DNA of 64,000 bases from Physella acuta (Eukaryota; Mollusca; Gastropoda; Physidae), in assembly GCF_028476545.1 (NCBI RefSeq), contig NW_026732602.1, positions 53,772-117,771 of the forward strand, given 5' to 3'. Shown here one piece after another: positions 24,301-36,600 of this stretch. The notes beneath the pieces are model-generated. The model was not told where the DNA came from, ran no database searches, and saw only the letters and a program-made list of their open reading frames with translations. The translations under genes and the position numbers were made by a program. The first letter of the stretch is position 1, and each line of letters starts with the position of its first letter.

Positions 24301-27300
24301 CAGACAAGACTTACCCTGGTCAATCAGACAAGACTTACCTTGGTTAGTCAGGTAAGACAAGACTTACCTTGGTCAGTCAGACAAGACTTACCTTGGTCAG
24401 TCAGACAAGACTTACCTTGGTTAGTCAGGTAAGACAAGACTTACCCTGGTCAGTCAGACAAGACTTACCCTGGTCAGACAAGACTTACCCTGGTCAATCA
24501 GACAAGACTTACCTTGGTTAGTCAGGTAAGACAAGACTTACCTTGGTCAGTCAGACAAGACTTACCTTGGTCAGTCAGACAAGACTTACCTTGGTTAGTC
24601 AGGTAAGACAAGACGTACCTTGGTCAGTCAGACAAGACTTACCCTGGTCAGACAAGACTTACCCTGGTCAATCAGACAAGACTTACCTTGGTTAGTCAGG
24701 TAAGACAAGACTTACCTTGGTCAGTCAGACAAGACTTACCTTGGTCAGTCAGACAAGACTTACCCTGGTCATACAAGACTTACCTTGGTCAGTCAAACAA
24801 GACTTACCCTGGTCATACAAGACTTACCTTGGTCAGTCAGACAAGACTTACCCTGGTCATACAAGACTTACCTTGGTCAGTCAGACAAGACTTACCTTGG
24901 TCAGTCAGACAAGACTTACCCTGGTCATACAAGACTTACCTTGGTCAGTCAGACAAGACTTACCCTGGTCAGTCAGACAAGACTTACCTTGGTCAGCAGT
25001 CGTTTGAGTGTCTCTAGCTTGCTGACTTGAACAGATTTTAAAATAGCTTGAGCCTTGGCTAGCAGGGCTGGGGTGGGGTTGGCGTCGGAATGTTTGGTCA
25101 GACACGCCTCAAACATTTTCATCAGGCTGGGGTCCAGATGGTCCACCTCCAGCTTAAAGTCACTGTAGGAACACATCAAGTGTCCAGAGATTATGTGGGT
25201 GTTAATCAAGTGTAAGTTAGACCTTAAACTATAAGCTATATGCATAACCTTTAGTTTGTTTCATTGAACATAGTGTGGTCAGCACTGTACCGAGCATAAT
25301 TTGAAAAAGTAAAGAATCCTCTTTAGACCTAGTGATCCATTGGGCAGATGAAGTAGAGTTCATGTTTCTTGACCTCGGTATACAAAGGGAACGTGTGGTC
25401 AGCACTTTGCCCCACCCCCTTTCCCTAACATGAGTTAGGTACCCATCGGAGCTGGACTGACTCAGAGATGTTCTACTAACTTGGAAACAGATTAGAACTC
25501 GAGACTTACAGGTTAGCAGAATAGCGCTCAACAGCTTAGGCCACGCCATCCCATATCCAGCATCATTTACTTTGCCCAAACTACCTGGATGGTCAAGTTC
25601 TCGCCATGAGCTGATAAAAAAATACACAGAAAAATTTACCGAAAGAATTCTGTTAAAATTTCAACATCACAGTGAGGGCTCTGGACTAGTTTATCTTTGA
25701 CTTCAAAGGCATCCAGTGGATTGGTTACAGTTGTAGACTTGAAAGGGATCTATGGAAAACATTGTAGTAAACATTATGTAAAGGCATCCAATGGTTACAG
25801 TTATAGACTTGAAAGGGATCTATGGAAAACATTTTAGTAAACATTTAAAGGCATCCAACAGTTGTAGACTTGAAAGGGATCTATGGAAAACATTTTAGTA
25901 AACATTTAAAGGCATCAACAGGTGTAGACTTAAAGGTATCTATGGAAAAAATTGCAGTAAACATTATTTAAAGGCATCCAGTGGATTGGTCACAGTTGTA
26001 AACTTGAAAGGTATCTATGGAAAACATTGTAGTAAACATTATTTAAAGGCATCCAAAGATCACAGTTGTAGACTTGAAAGGGATCTAAGTGAAATAATGA
26101 TTGCATTATACATTAGGTAAAGGCATTCAACTGGCTAGTTATATTTGTTGTTTTAAACAGAGACTAAAGGTATATTTTATTTAATTACTAGTCAAAGGAG
26201 GCACACAACAGGGTTATAGATGTAGATCTTAAACCAGACTAGCTGAAATATTTCTAGATACACTAGTTAAATGCTCCCAACTTGTTAGAGAATTATTGTT
26301 TGATCACTTATTCATAAAACCTGAATCTAAACCAACATTAAAATGTAATGTTCACACATTAAATCAATGAAACCAGTGTGGATTTATCAACAAAATATTA
26401 GGTACAAACAAATAGCGCCTACACTTACCCCAATCTTGGCCAGCCTGACCCCCCATTTAGCGGTGACTTTAACACTCTGACAGCTGTCAATCAAATTCTG
26501 ATTGCCAAACATCTCTGATGCAGCATAGGCTATCATGCTGAAGCGCTGGCAAGGGGAGATAATTTATAATATAAGAGGTTAAGCATTCGCTGGCAAGGAA
26601 GACAGTTTAAAAGAACTAAGCTCTAAACATCTATATTCAAGGCAAACAATTAAATTAATAAAAATTAAAAATTCACAAAAAATAAAGTTATTTTCTAAAA
26701 GGCAAAGCTGCAAGCTATAATTAAAAAGCTAGTTGCAATATTTTTTGAAACATTTAAACTATTTGCTTCTGTTAAATAATTCAACTCAAAATTATACTTT
26801 TATAACTGTGTATGAAGTAAGCTGAAATTTGACATCTATGTTTTTGTTATATTAATAAATAAGCCCAAATTAAACCTTTAAAGTTTTCTTGTACTAAAAG
26901 AGATATTTTACTTTCAACTTCTTGAAGTTGGTGCCACAAGACTTGATGGAAGATTGTAACAGGCCCACAGCCTGCTTGTTTGGCAGACTCAATACATAAG
27001 CCAGGGCTAGGTGGGCATCTAGTGTGGGGAAGTTCAGGATCTGAAAAGTCAGGTGAATGAATCACGAGTCAGGGGACTGAATCACAACTTAAGTCAGGTG
27101 ACTGAAGCACAATTAAAGTAAGATGACTGAAGCACAATTAAAGTCAGGTGATTGAAGCACAAATAGGCAGGTGACTGAATTACAATGTAAGTCAGATGAC
27201 TAAATCAGAACTAAGCTAAAAAAAATTGCAAAACAGTTCTAAACATTATGTGGAATAAAGTGGTCAGGTAGTAGAGACTGTCTCTTGTACTGGCTGTAGT

Positions 27301-30300
27301 GAGTTCAATACTGGGCACAAGATCACAACACAATTGTAAGTCCACCCAGCTCTAATGGGTACCTGACCAATACATTTATGCTGATGGAGCTTGGATGATG
27401 AAACAAAAATGTTAATATGGCAAACAAAGTCACAGGAGAACTCTGTACAGTAAAGTTTAAGAGTTCTATAGGCAATAAACATTGTCAAATAATAAAGAAA
27501 CAAATTTCTTATGATGAGATTTTATAAAATGATGATTCTTGGTGTGTGATATTTAGCTTAAATAAAGGCTAAAAGTGACTAAAAAACAATACATTATTCA
27601 CCATATGGATATACTAAAATTGAATTGCTTACTTGGACTGCTGTAGTTGACAATATTTTATATGACATCTCAACCATTTCCACAAGCACAGATGAATCCT
27701 ATGCAATAGAAAACAGTAGTAAAACAAACTGTTGACTAAATTAAACAATTTAACCCTCTAAAACCCGATTTCCTTTTGTTACTAGGGTTCAAGGGGTTAA
27801 CTAACTTGATTTTTCTCAGTGTCATCAGTAGGGACAGTGTGTATGTTTGGTCTGTTGTAGTAGACTAAATAATTTAACCCTCTATAACCCAATTTACTTT
27901 TGCTAGTAGCGTTCAAAGGGTTAACTGACCTGATTTTTCTCAGCATCATCAGTAGTCAGTGTGAAGCCATTTGGTCTGTTGTAGTAGACTAAACAATTTA
28001 ACCCTCTAAAACCCAATTTACTATTTCTAGTAGAGTTCAAAGGGTTAACTGACCTGATGTTTCTCAGCATCATCAATAGGGTCAGTGTGTAGCTGTTACT
28101 AGAGTTTAATTAACCCTCTAAAACCCAATTTACTTTTGCTACTTGAGTTAAAAGAGTTAACTAACCTGATTTTTCTCAGCATCATCAATAGGGTTAGTGT
28201 GTAGCTGTTTGGTCTGTAGCAGGGAGGACAACATCAACAGGGCTCTCAGAGCAAGTTGTTGCTGACCACATGAGAACAGGGGCTCCACCAGTGCTCTGGT
28301 ATTGGCCAGAACAATTTCTGATGAAGTTTCTGAAAATTTTAAACTTTATGCAACACCAACAAAATCAAGCCTAATTTTTTTTTAGATATTCTAAGTTAAA
28401 AGGGGCGGAGAAGCCTAGAGGTAAAGAGCTAGACTGTGAACTCAAAAGTCTCAAATTCGAATTTGGTTCAAATCAGTAGAACGTCAAAGATTCCACCCAG
28501 CTATGATGTGTATCTAACTAACATTAGGGAAACAAAAGAGGCTGGGCATAGTGCTGACCATATTATCCCCTTGTATGATGAGGTCATTGAAAGAGATTAA
28601 CTCTACTTCATCTGCTCCAAGAGTCTTGGGCACAAACAAGAAAAGAAAATGAATCTTAAAAAGATTTACATTTGTATTTAAACACATATAGGTGCCCAAT
28701 GTAGATCCAATGATTTAGATACGAGTTAACATAAATTGAATTCCCTTTAGTTTATAGACATGAGATGTAAGAAACTACCACCCTGTGAACAAAGTACCTG
28801 GGCTGTTGGCCACATCCACAGCATTGATAACCTCTGTGAGAAATGTTTCAGTATCCATTCTATGAGGCAACTCTTTAAAGTACTCATCTAACCACATCTG
28901 GCTCAGGCTGGCCATCTGGCTCTTCTACAAGGTAGATACATTTCCATCAACAAAACAAGGAAAAGAAACAACAAAATGAGAAACGAAGTAGAGGGACTTG
29001 TACTAATTTACACTGTACTTGATGTAATGAGAGATAAAGTAGAAAGACTTGTACTAATTTACACTGTACTTGATGTAATGAGAGATAAAGTAGAGGTACT
29101 TGTACTAATTTACACTGTACTTGATGTAATGAACTCTACCTGAGACTGGGCCAGGATATCAACCATCAAAGACACCAGAGAAACCAGCTGAGATGTTTGG
29201 TGAATCTGATCTAAATTGTGGATATAGCAAAACAATACATTTAGTCTAATTGTGGAGATATTAAAACAATACATCTGATCTAAATTGTGGATATAGCAAA
29301 ACAATACATCTAATCTAAATTGTGGATATAGTAAAACAATACATCTTATCTAAATTGTGGATATAGCAAAACAATACATCTGATCTAAATTGTGGATATA
29401 ACAAAACAATACATCTAGTCTAATTGTGGATATAGCAAAACAATACATCTAGTCTAATTGTGGATATAGCAAAACAATACATCTAATCTAAATTGTGGAT
29501 ATAGTAAAACAATACATCTGATCTAAATTGTGGATATAGCAAAACAATACATCTAGTCTAATTGTGGATATAGCAAAACAATACATCTAATCTAAATTGT
29601 GGATATAGTAAAACAATACATCTGATCTAAATTGTGGATATAGTAAAACAATACATCTGATCTAAATTGTGGATATAGTAAAACAATACATCTGATCTAA
29701 ATTGTGGATATAGCAAAACAATACATCTAGTCTAATTGTGGAGATGTCAAAATAATACATCTGATCTAAATCATGTATATATCAAAACAATACAGGTCCA
29801 TTTTTATGACAATAATAAAAGTTTACAAGATATGTGATTCCGTCCAAAAGCAGTATTTACTTTATAAAAAGAAATAAAACTATTCTGATTGCAAATTAAT
29901 TTAAGAGTTGTACCTCAGTCTCTAGCAGTCAACTCACCCACAGCACAAGATTATATCAACTAACATCAAGAGATGTACTACAGTCTCTAGCAGTCAACTC
30001 ACCCACTGCACAAGACTATATCAACAACTAACATCAATAGTTGTACTACAGTCCCTAGCAGTCAACTCACCCATTGCACAAAACTATATTAACAACTAAC
30101 ATCAATAGTTGTACTACAGTCCCTAGCAGTCAACTCACCCAATGCACAAGATTATATTAACAACTAACATCAATAGTTGTACTACAGTCCCTAGCAGTCA
30201 ACTCACCCAATGCACAAGATTATATTAACAACTAACATCAACAGTTGTACTACAGTCTCTAGCAGTCAACTCACCCACTCCACAAGATTATATTATCAAC

Positions 30301-30657
30301 TAACATCAATACTTGTACTACAGTCTCTGCAGTCAACTCACCCATTGCACAAAACTATATTAACAACTAACACAAAGAGCTGTACTACAGATTCTAGCAG
30401 TCAACTCAACCACTCAAGACTACATTACCTAACATCAATAGCTGTACTACAGTCTCTAGCAGTCAACTCATCTAACACCAACAGATGTACTACAGTCTCT
30501 AGCAGTTAACTCACCCAAGGCACAGTGTGTCAACCAGAGCTGGGCCAGCTTGAGACAGGACCCCACACTTATCTCTCCCTCACCCCCCACAATGGCCAAA
30601 CTGTTGAGGAGGAGTTCCCCACTGGCCACGTTCTGTGGGACTGAGGCACTCAGCTTT
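18331..30657 (-). CDS. KNTC1: KNTC1 exons 32-50: C-terminal solenoid, probably incomplete
   Basis: Exons: 30515-30657, 29140-29210, 28798-28924, 28166-28329, 27633-27698, 26912-27040, 26429-26545, 25640-25749, 24988-25162, 23882-23962, 23108-23218, 22022-22168, 21585-21789, 21176-21246, 20579-20789, 19731-19849, 18912-18970, 18742-18811, 18331-18435. They cover about residues 985-1744 and include much of the ROD C-terminal domain that supports ZW10 binding in the family. Recognisable blocks are LPYHHLVGKDRWKI (exon 43), INLLELRLSLIDKW (exon 47; human INLEKVWDMLLEKW) and KRALFCLLRCATEDEI (exon 50; human RTRALQCLFYLADKETI). After that last block human KNTC1 continues for 200-300 residues. Here the frame reads into a degenerate repeat and stops. 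Neither 15-18 kb nor the left flank shows a convincing continuation. Either the gene is truncated, or its last exons are too diverged for me to see. Confidence 0.85.
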
Positions 30658-33600
30658 CTGTTGGGGTTGACATTAGAGGGAAAATATTGGTTATCTATGT
30701 CTTACCAAAATATAACTTTAAACATTTTATCAACTTAATTTTGTTAAAAAATAAATTAAAAACATTTGTTTACAGAATCCAATTAAAAAATAACTAAGGA
30801 TGTTCATTGAAAAATTATAATAACAATTGTTTCACTGAGTCTAATTGAAAGATAACTTATTAAGTTTTCTAGCTGAATTTTAACACTTGCTAATTGAATC
30901 TAATTAAGAAATAATAAAGGTTGCTAACTGAATATTTTTAAAAGATAAATTGTAATAATTATTGTGTCACTGAATTTAATAACTTCTATAATCTTTAAAC
31001 GGTGCCGTGTTAAAGGTAAATACTACCAGCCCTCATATTTGAAATTGTTTTTTTTACTCCAGTTTTTTTTACACATACCATTGTGATGGCAATAAATAAT
31101 CTTTGTTAAGCAAAACCAAGAACAGAGTTTTAGATATAATAATTCTAAAGAAGAAAAGACGGATGGTGCATTGATTCTGAGACTTACTCTAAAAGTTTGG
31201 CTGTAGCTGGACATAATTTGAGACTTACTCTAAAAGTTTGGCTGGACAGAATCTGAGACTTACTCTAAAAGTTTGGCTGGACAGAATCTGAGACTTACTC
31301 TAAAAGTTTGGCTGGACAGAATCTGAGACTTACTCTAAAAGTTTGGCTGTAGCTGGACAGAATCTGAGACTTACTCTAAAAGTTTGGCTGGACAGAATCT
31401 GAGACTTACTCTTAAAGTTTGGCTGTAGCTGGACAGAATCTGAGACTTACTCTAAAAGTTTGGCTGTAGCTGGACAGAATCTGAGACTTACTCTAAAAGT
31501 TTGGCTGGACAGAATCTGAGACTTACTCTAAAAGTTTGGCTGGACAGAATCTGAGACTTACTCTAAAAGTTTGGCTGGACAGAATCTGAGACTTACTCTA
31601 AAAGTTTGGCTGGACAGAATCTGAGACTTACTCTAAAAGTTTGGCTGTAGCTGGACAGAATCTGAGACTTACTCTAAAAGTTTGGCTGGACAGAATCTGA
31701 GACTTACTCTAAAAGTTTGGCTGGACAGAATCTGAGACTTACTCTAAAAGTTTGGCTGTAGCTGGACAGAATCTGAGACTTACTCTAAAAGTTTGGCTGT
31801 AGCTGGACATAATTTGAGACTTACTCTAAAAGTTTGGCTGGACAGAATCTGAGACTTACTCTAAAAGTTTGGCTGGACAGAATCTGAGACTTACTCTAAA
31901 AGTTTGGCTGGACAGAATCTGAGACTTACTCTAAAAGTTTGGCTGTAGCTGGACAGAATCTGAGACTTACTCTAAAAGTTTGGCTGTAGCTGGACAGAAT
32001 CTGAGACTTACTCTAAAAGTTTGGCTGGACAGAATCTGAGACTTACTCTAAAAGTTTGGCTGTAGCTGGACAGAATCTGAGACTTACTCTAAAAGTTTGG
32101 CTGGACAGAATCTGAGACTTACTCTAAAAGTTTGGCTGTAGCTGGACAGAATCTGAGACTTACTCTAAAAGTTTGGCTGTAGCTGGACAGAATCTGAGAC
32201 TTACTCTAAAAGTTTGGCTGGACAGAATCTGAGACTTACTCTAAAAGTTTGGCTGGACAGAATCTGAGACTTACTCTAAAAGTTTGGCTGGACAGAATCT
32301 GAGACTTACTCTAAAAGTTTGGCTGGACAGAATCTGAGACTTACTCTAAAAGTTTGGCTGGACAGAATCTGAGACTTACTCTAAAAGTTTGGCTGTAGCT
32401 GGACAGAATCTGAGACTTACTCTAAAAGTTTGGCTGTAGCTGGACATAATTTGAGACTTACTCTAAAAGTTTGGCTGGACAGAATCTGAGACTTACTCTA
32501 AAAGTTTGGCTGGACAGAATCTGAGACTTACTCTAAAAGTTTGGCTGGACAGAATCTGAGACTTACTCTAAAAGTTTGGCTGGACAGAATCTGAGACTTA
32601 CTCTAAAAGTTTGGCTGGACAGAATCTGAGACTTACTCTAAAAGTTTGGCTGTAGCTGGACAGAATCTGAGACTTACTCTAAAAGTTTGGCTGTAGCTGG
32701 ACAGAATCTGAGACTTACTCTAAAAGTTTGGCTGGATAGAATCTGAGACTTACTCTAAAAGTTTGGCTGGACAGAATCTGAGACTTACTCTAAAAGTTTG
32801 GCTGGACAGAATCTGAGACTTACTCTAAAAGTTTGGCTGGACAGAATCTGAGACTTACTCTAAAAGTTTGGCTGTAGCTGGACAGAATCTGAGACTTACT
32901 CTAAAAGTTTGGCTGGACAGAATCTGAGACTTACTCTAAAAGTTTGGCTGGACAGAATCTGAGACTTACTCTAAAAGTTTGGCTGTAGCTGGACAGAATC
33001 TGAGACTTACTCTAAAAGTTTGGCTGGACAGAATCTGAGACTTACTCTAAAAGTTTGGCTGTAGCTGGACAGAATCTGAGACTTACTCTAAAAGTTTGGC
33101 TGTAGCTGGACAGAATCTGAGACTTACTCTAAAAGTTTGGCTGGACAGAATCTGAGACTTACTCTAAAAGTTTGGCTGGACAGAATCTGAGACTTACTCT
33201 AAAAGTTTGGCTGGACAGAATCTGAGACTTACTCTAAAAGTTTGGCTGGACAGAATCTGAGACTTACTCTAAAAGTTTGGCTGTAGCTGGACAGAATCTG
33301 AGACTTACTCTAAAAGTTTGGCTGGACAGAATCTGAGACTTACTCTAAAAGTTTGGCTGGACAGAATCTGAGACTTACTCTAAAAGTTTGGCTGTAGCTG
33401 GACAGAATCTGAGACTTACTCTAAAAGTTTGGCTGTAGCTGGACAGAATCTGAGACTTACTCTAAAAGTTTGGCTGGACAGAATCTGAGACTTACTCTAA
33501 AAGTTTGGCTGTAGCTGGACAGAATCTGAGACTTACTCTAAAAGTTTGGCTGTAGCTGGACAGAATCTGAGACTTACTCTAAAAGTTTGGCTGGACAGAA

Positions 33601-36600
33601 TCTGAGACTTACTCTAAAAGTTTGGCTGTAGCTGGACAAGCTGCTCTATTGGCTGATTCCAAGATGGCGGTTCTGATCAGGTCACTCTTGGTCAAACCAA
33701 GCAGGTTGGCTAAACTGAATACAAAATATGTACACAAGCTTGTTATCTTATTCAACATACAATCTTAAATAATGGTGTCACAATGCAGAGGAGATAGGAT
33801 GACACCAAAGCAATGATTATTTTACAATTTTTAAAAGTTATTCACATATTTTTAAGTACATGGTGACCCCTTCCAGGCTGGGGGTGATAAGAAATTGTCC
33901 ACAGTTTTAGTACATCATGTATAGTTGTTGATCTGGAAGGGAGACACACTGTACTATTGCACTTGGTGTCATAAGACTTAGCCATATCAATGGATTCAAA
34001 TTTTTGTTCCACTATGTTCAAAGAAAAAAAAACCAAAAACCCAAACCTTATGAAAATTGTAATCCCATTCACGAGAATAAAAAATAAAATTTTAGTTCAT
34101 AGCTACCACCTGTTCTCCACAAAGGCATCAAATTTTTTCCGTACTGTTGGAGCAGGTAAGCTTTTTAATCTATGTTAGAAAAGTTAAGCCCAATTTCCTC
34201 ATTCAAGTAGTAAGGTTCCCTTTCAAACCTCACGGTCTATGGGGCAAGTGAAGAAGAGTTCACTTGTTTCTGTGACCTTAGCATATGAAGGGATAGTGTG
34301 GTCAGCTGCCTTTACTTACCCTAACGTGAGTTAGGTACCCATCAGAGTTGGGTGGACTCAGGGACGGTCTACTGACTTGAACCCGGATTTGAACACTAGA
34401 CTGACGGGTTAGCAGTCCAGCTCTCTGCCACTAGGCCCATACGTCCCATCATTCAAGTAGTAGAGCACACATTATGTTCAACTTCTGGGCTCAATATTGT
34501 AAGAAAACCCAACTCACCCGGTTACCTGACTTAAGGTGGTTAAAGCAGTGCCTGACATGACCACACAACCACTGCATACACAGAGGTCAAAGAAACAGAT
34601 AAACTCTACTTTATCTGCTCTGTAAACGATCAGGTCTGAAGAAATATTTTGCGCTTTCTCAGCGTATAAAAGAAAAGAATGTTGGCCAATTTACCTGCAC
34701 AGCTGCTCATCTTGAAGCTTGCCCATGTAGTGTCTGAGTAGTTGAGTACACCTTGTCTTGTCCTGAAACCCTGCTTCACTCATGTAGATTTGGTAATGAA
34801 CCTGAGAATAATACAACAAATTAAGAGTGGCCTTCATTCATAGTTGTTGGACAGCATGGTCGAATGATAAAGTGTTTGGCTGCTAGCACAAAGGTTTCAT
34901 CTTTAGATTTTGGTTCGGACGTGTGACTGAAGGAAGTCCACCCAACTCTGATGAGTGCCTGACTAACGTTGGAGAAAGTAATGGGGGCTGGGCATAGTGC
35001 TGACCACATGATCCCTTCATAATATGCCAAGGTCAAGAAACATGAACTTTAGAAAATACTGCAGTACTCAAAAAGCGATACTCAAAACTGTTTACAAAAC
35101 TAGTTTGCTGTATTTGTTACACTAAAAACTCTATTAAAATAAAACCTCAAGATCCTTTGCTTTTTTTATCATCTTGGCTTTATATTTTATCTCTTTTCTT
35201 TCTGTAATGCCTAGAAAAAAGAAAATATAAAAAATTTGTTTTAATTTAATTAGAAAAATCAAAAGGCTATACTATAAAACTACATTTATTACATTTTATT
35301 TCTAAATGTTAGTATATAGGTGTATTTGTTTCTAAATTTTGATATCCTTCATATCTAATACATTTATGAAATAAAACAAAGGTAATAGATATTTAGACTT
35401 CTGGTTGCATATACGACTAGTAAAACTGATTGCACTCAATGGCAAGGAACGCTTAGTCATCTTTTGAAATGGCTTTAGTGACCACTAAATTCTATACATG
35501 GAAGGCAATATCAGCTGCTTACTTTCAATTAGTGGCAGGACAATTCTGGCAGCGATACCTGCAGCTTCAAAATATGACAGCCTTACTTGTTTTTTCACCT
35601 GCAACAGGTAAAAAAAAATACAGATAAACTTTAATGTTACACAGTCACTGTACAGTCATGGATAACTAGAGCTTGTATATATTATATCATTCCTTAGATT
35701 TAGATTTAGACTAACAATGTCAAGCTAAGCTTACATATATTATATCCTTTACTTAAGTTTAGACAAATGCTATTAAGCTAAATCTTTCATATGTTATATC
35801 CTTTACTTCAATTTAGACCAAAACTATGGAGCTAAAGTTTACATGTTATATCCTTTCCTTAAGTTTAGACAAAAGCTATCAAGCTTTCATATGTTATATC
35901 CATTACTTAAATTTAGACCAACGCTATCAGGCTGATTCTCCCTCAACCTGCAACTGGCAGGGATAAGCAACTGAAGCTTTACCTGTGTCAGGAAATCAGC
36001 CTCATCCATGTTGTAGAAGGCAGTTGTGACAACATCAACACAGCAGTAGACAACAGCCTGCGTGGGCAGGGACTTGAGGTACAGCTTCAGCTCATCTATC
36101 TGTGGATACAGTCAATGGGAGTTAACCCTTTGAGGTCTGCATGGCATAATTAGCTAACTATATGTAAGTGGTGTTATGAGATGGTGTGGTCAAATGGTAT
36201 GAATGCTAACCCAAAAGTCTTGAGTTCAAATCCGAAATCAAATACATAAAATAAAACGTCCTAGGGTTTACCAAGCTCTGATGGGTTACTGACTCTAGTA
36301 AAGGAAAGTAAAGGCGGATGGGTATAATGCTGACAAGACTTCCCTTCATATGCTGATGTGACAGAAACAGGTGAACTCTACTTCACTTGCCACAAGGACT
36401 GTCAGGTTCAAAAGAGAACTTTACTATTTTTTTTATGTAAATGGTGACATGATTTAAATGTTCTAAGACTAAAAATTGTGGCATGGTGATCAAAGATTAC
36501 AAATGGTGACAAAAATAATAAAAGATTAAAAATAGTAATTCTAAGATCAGATGTAATAATTACAAATCAAAAGTGGGAACAAAGTGATTCAAATTCTAAA

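Noticed and set aside
24199-25030. Repetitive plus-strand frames (RLTLV, QDLPWS repeats)
   Set aside because: Translation of the 24-bp donor array; no independent gene.
31174-33612. Regularly spaced repeats resembling a CRISPR array
   Set aside because: Units are head-to-tail copies without unique spacers and match an exon edge. The genome is eukaryotic.
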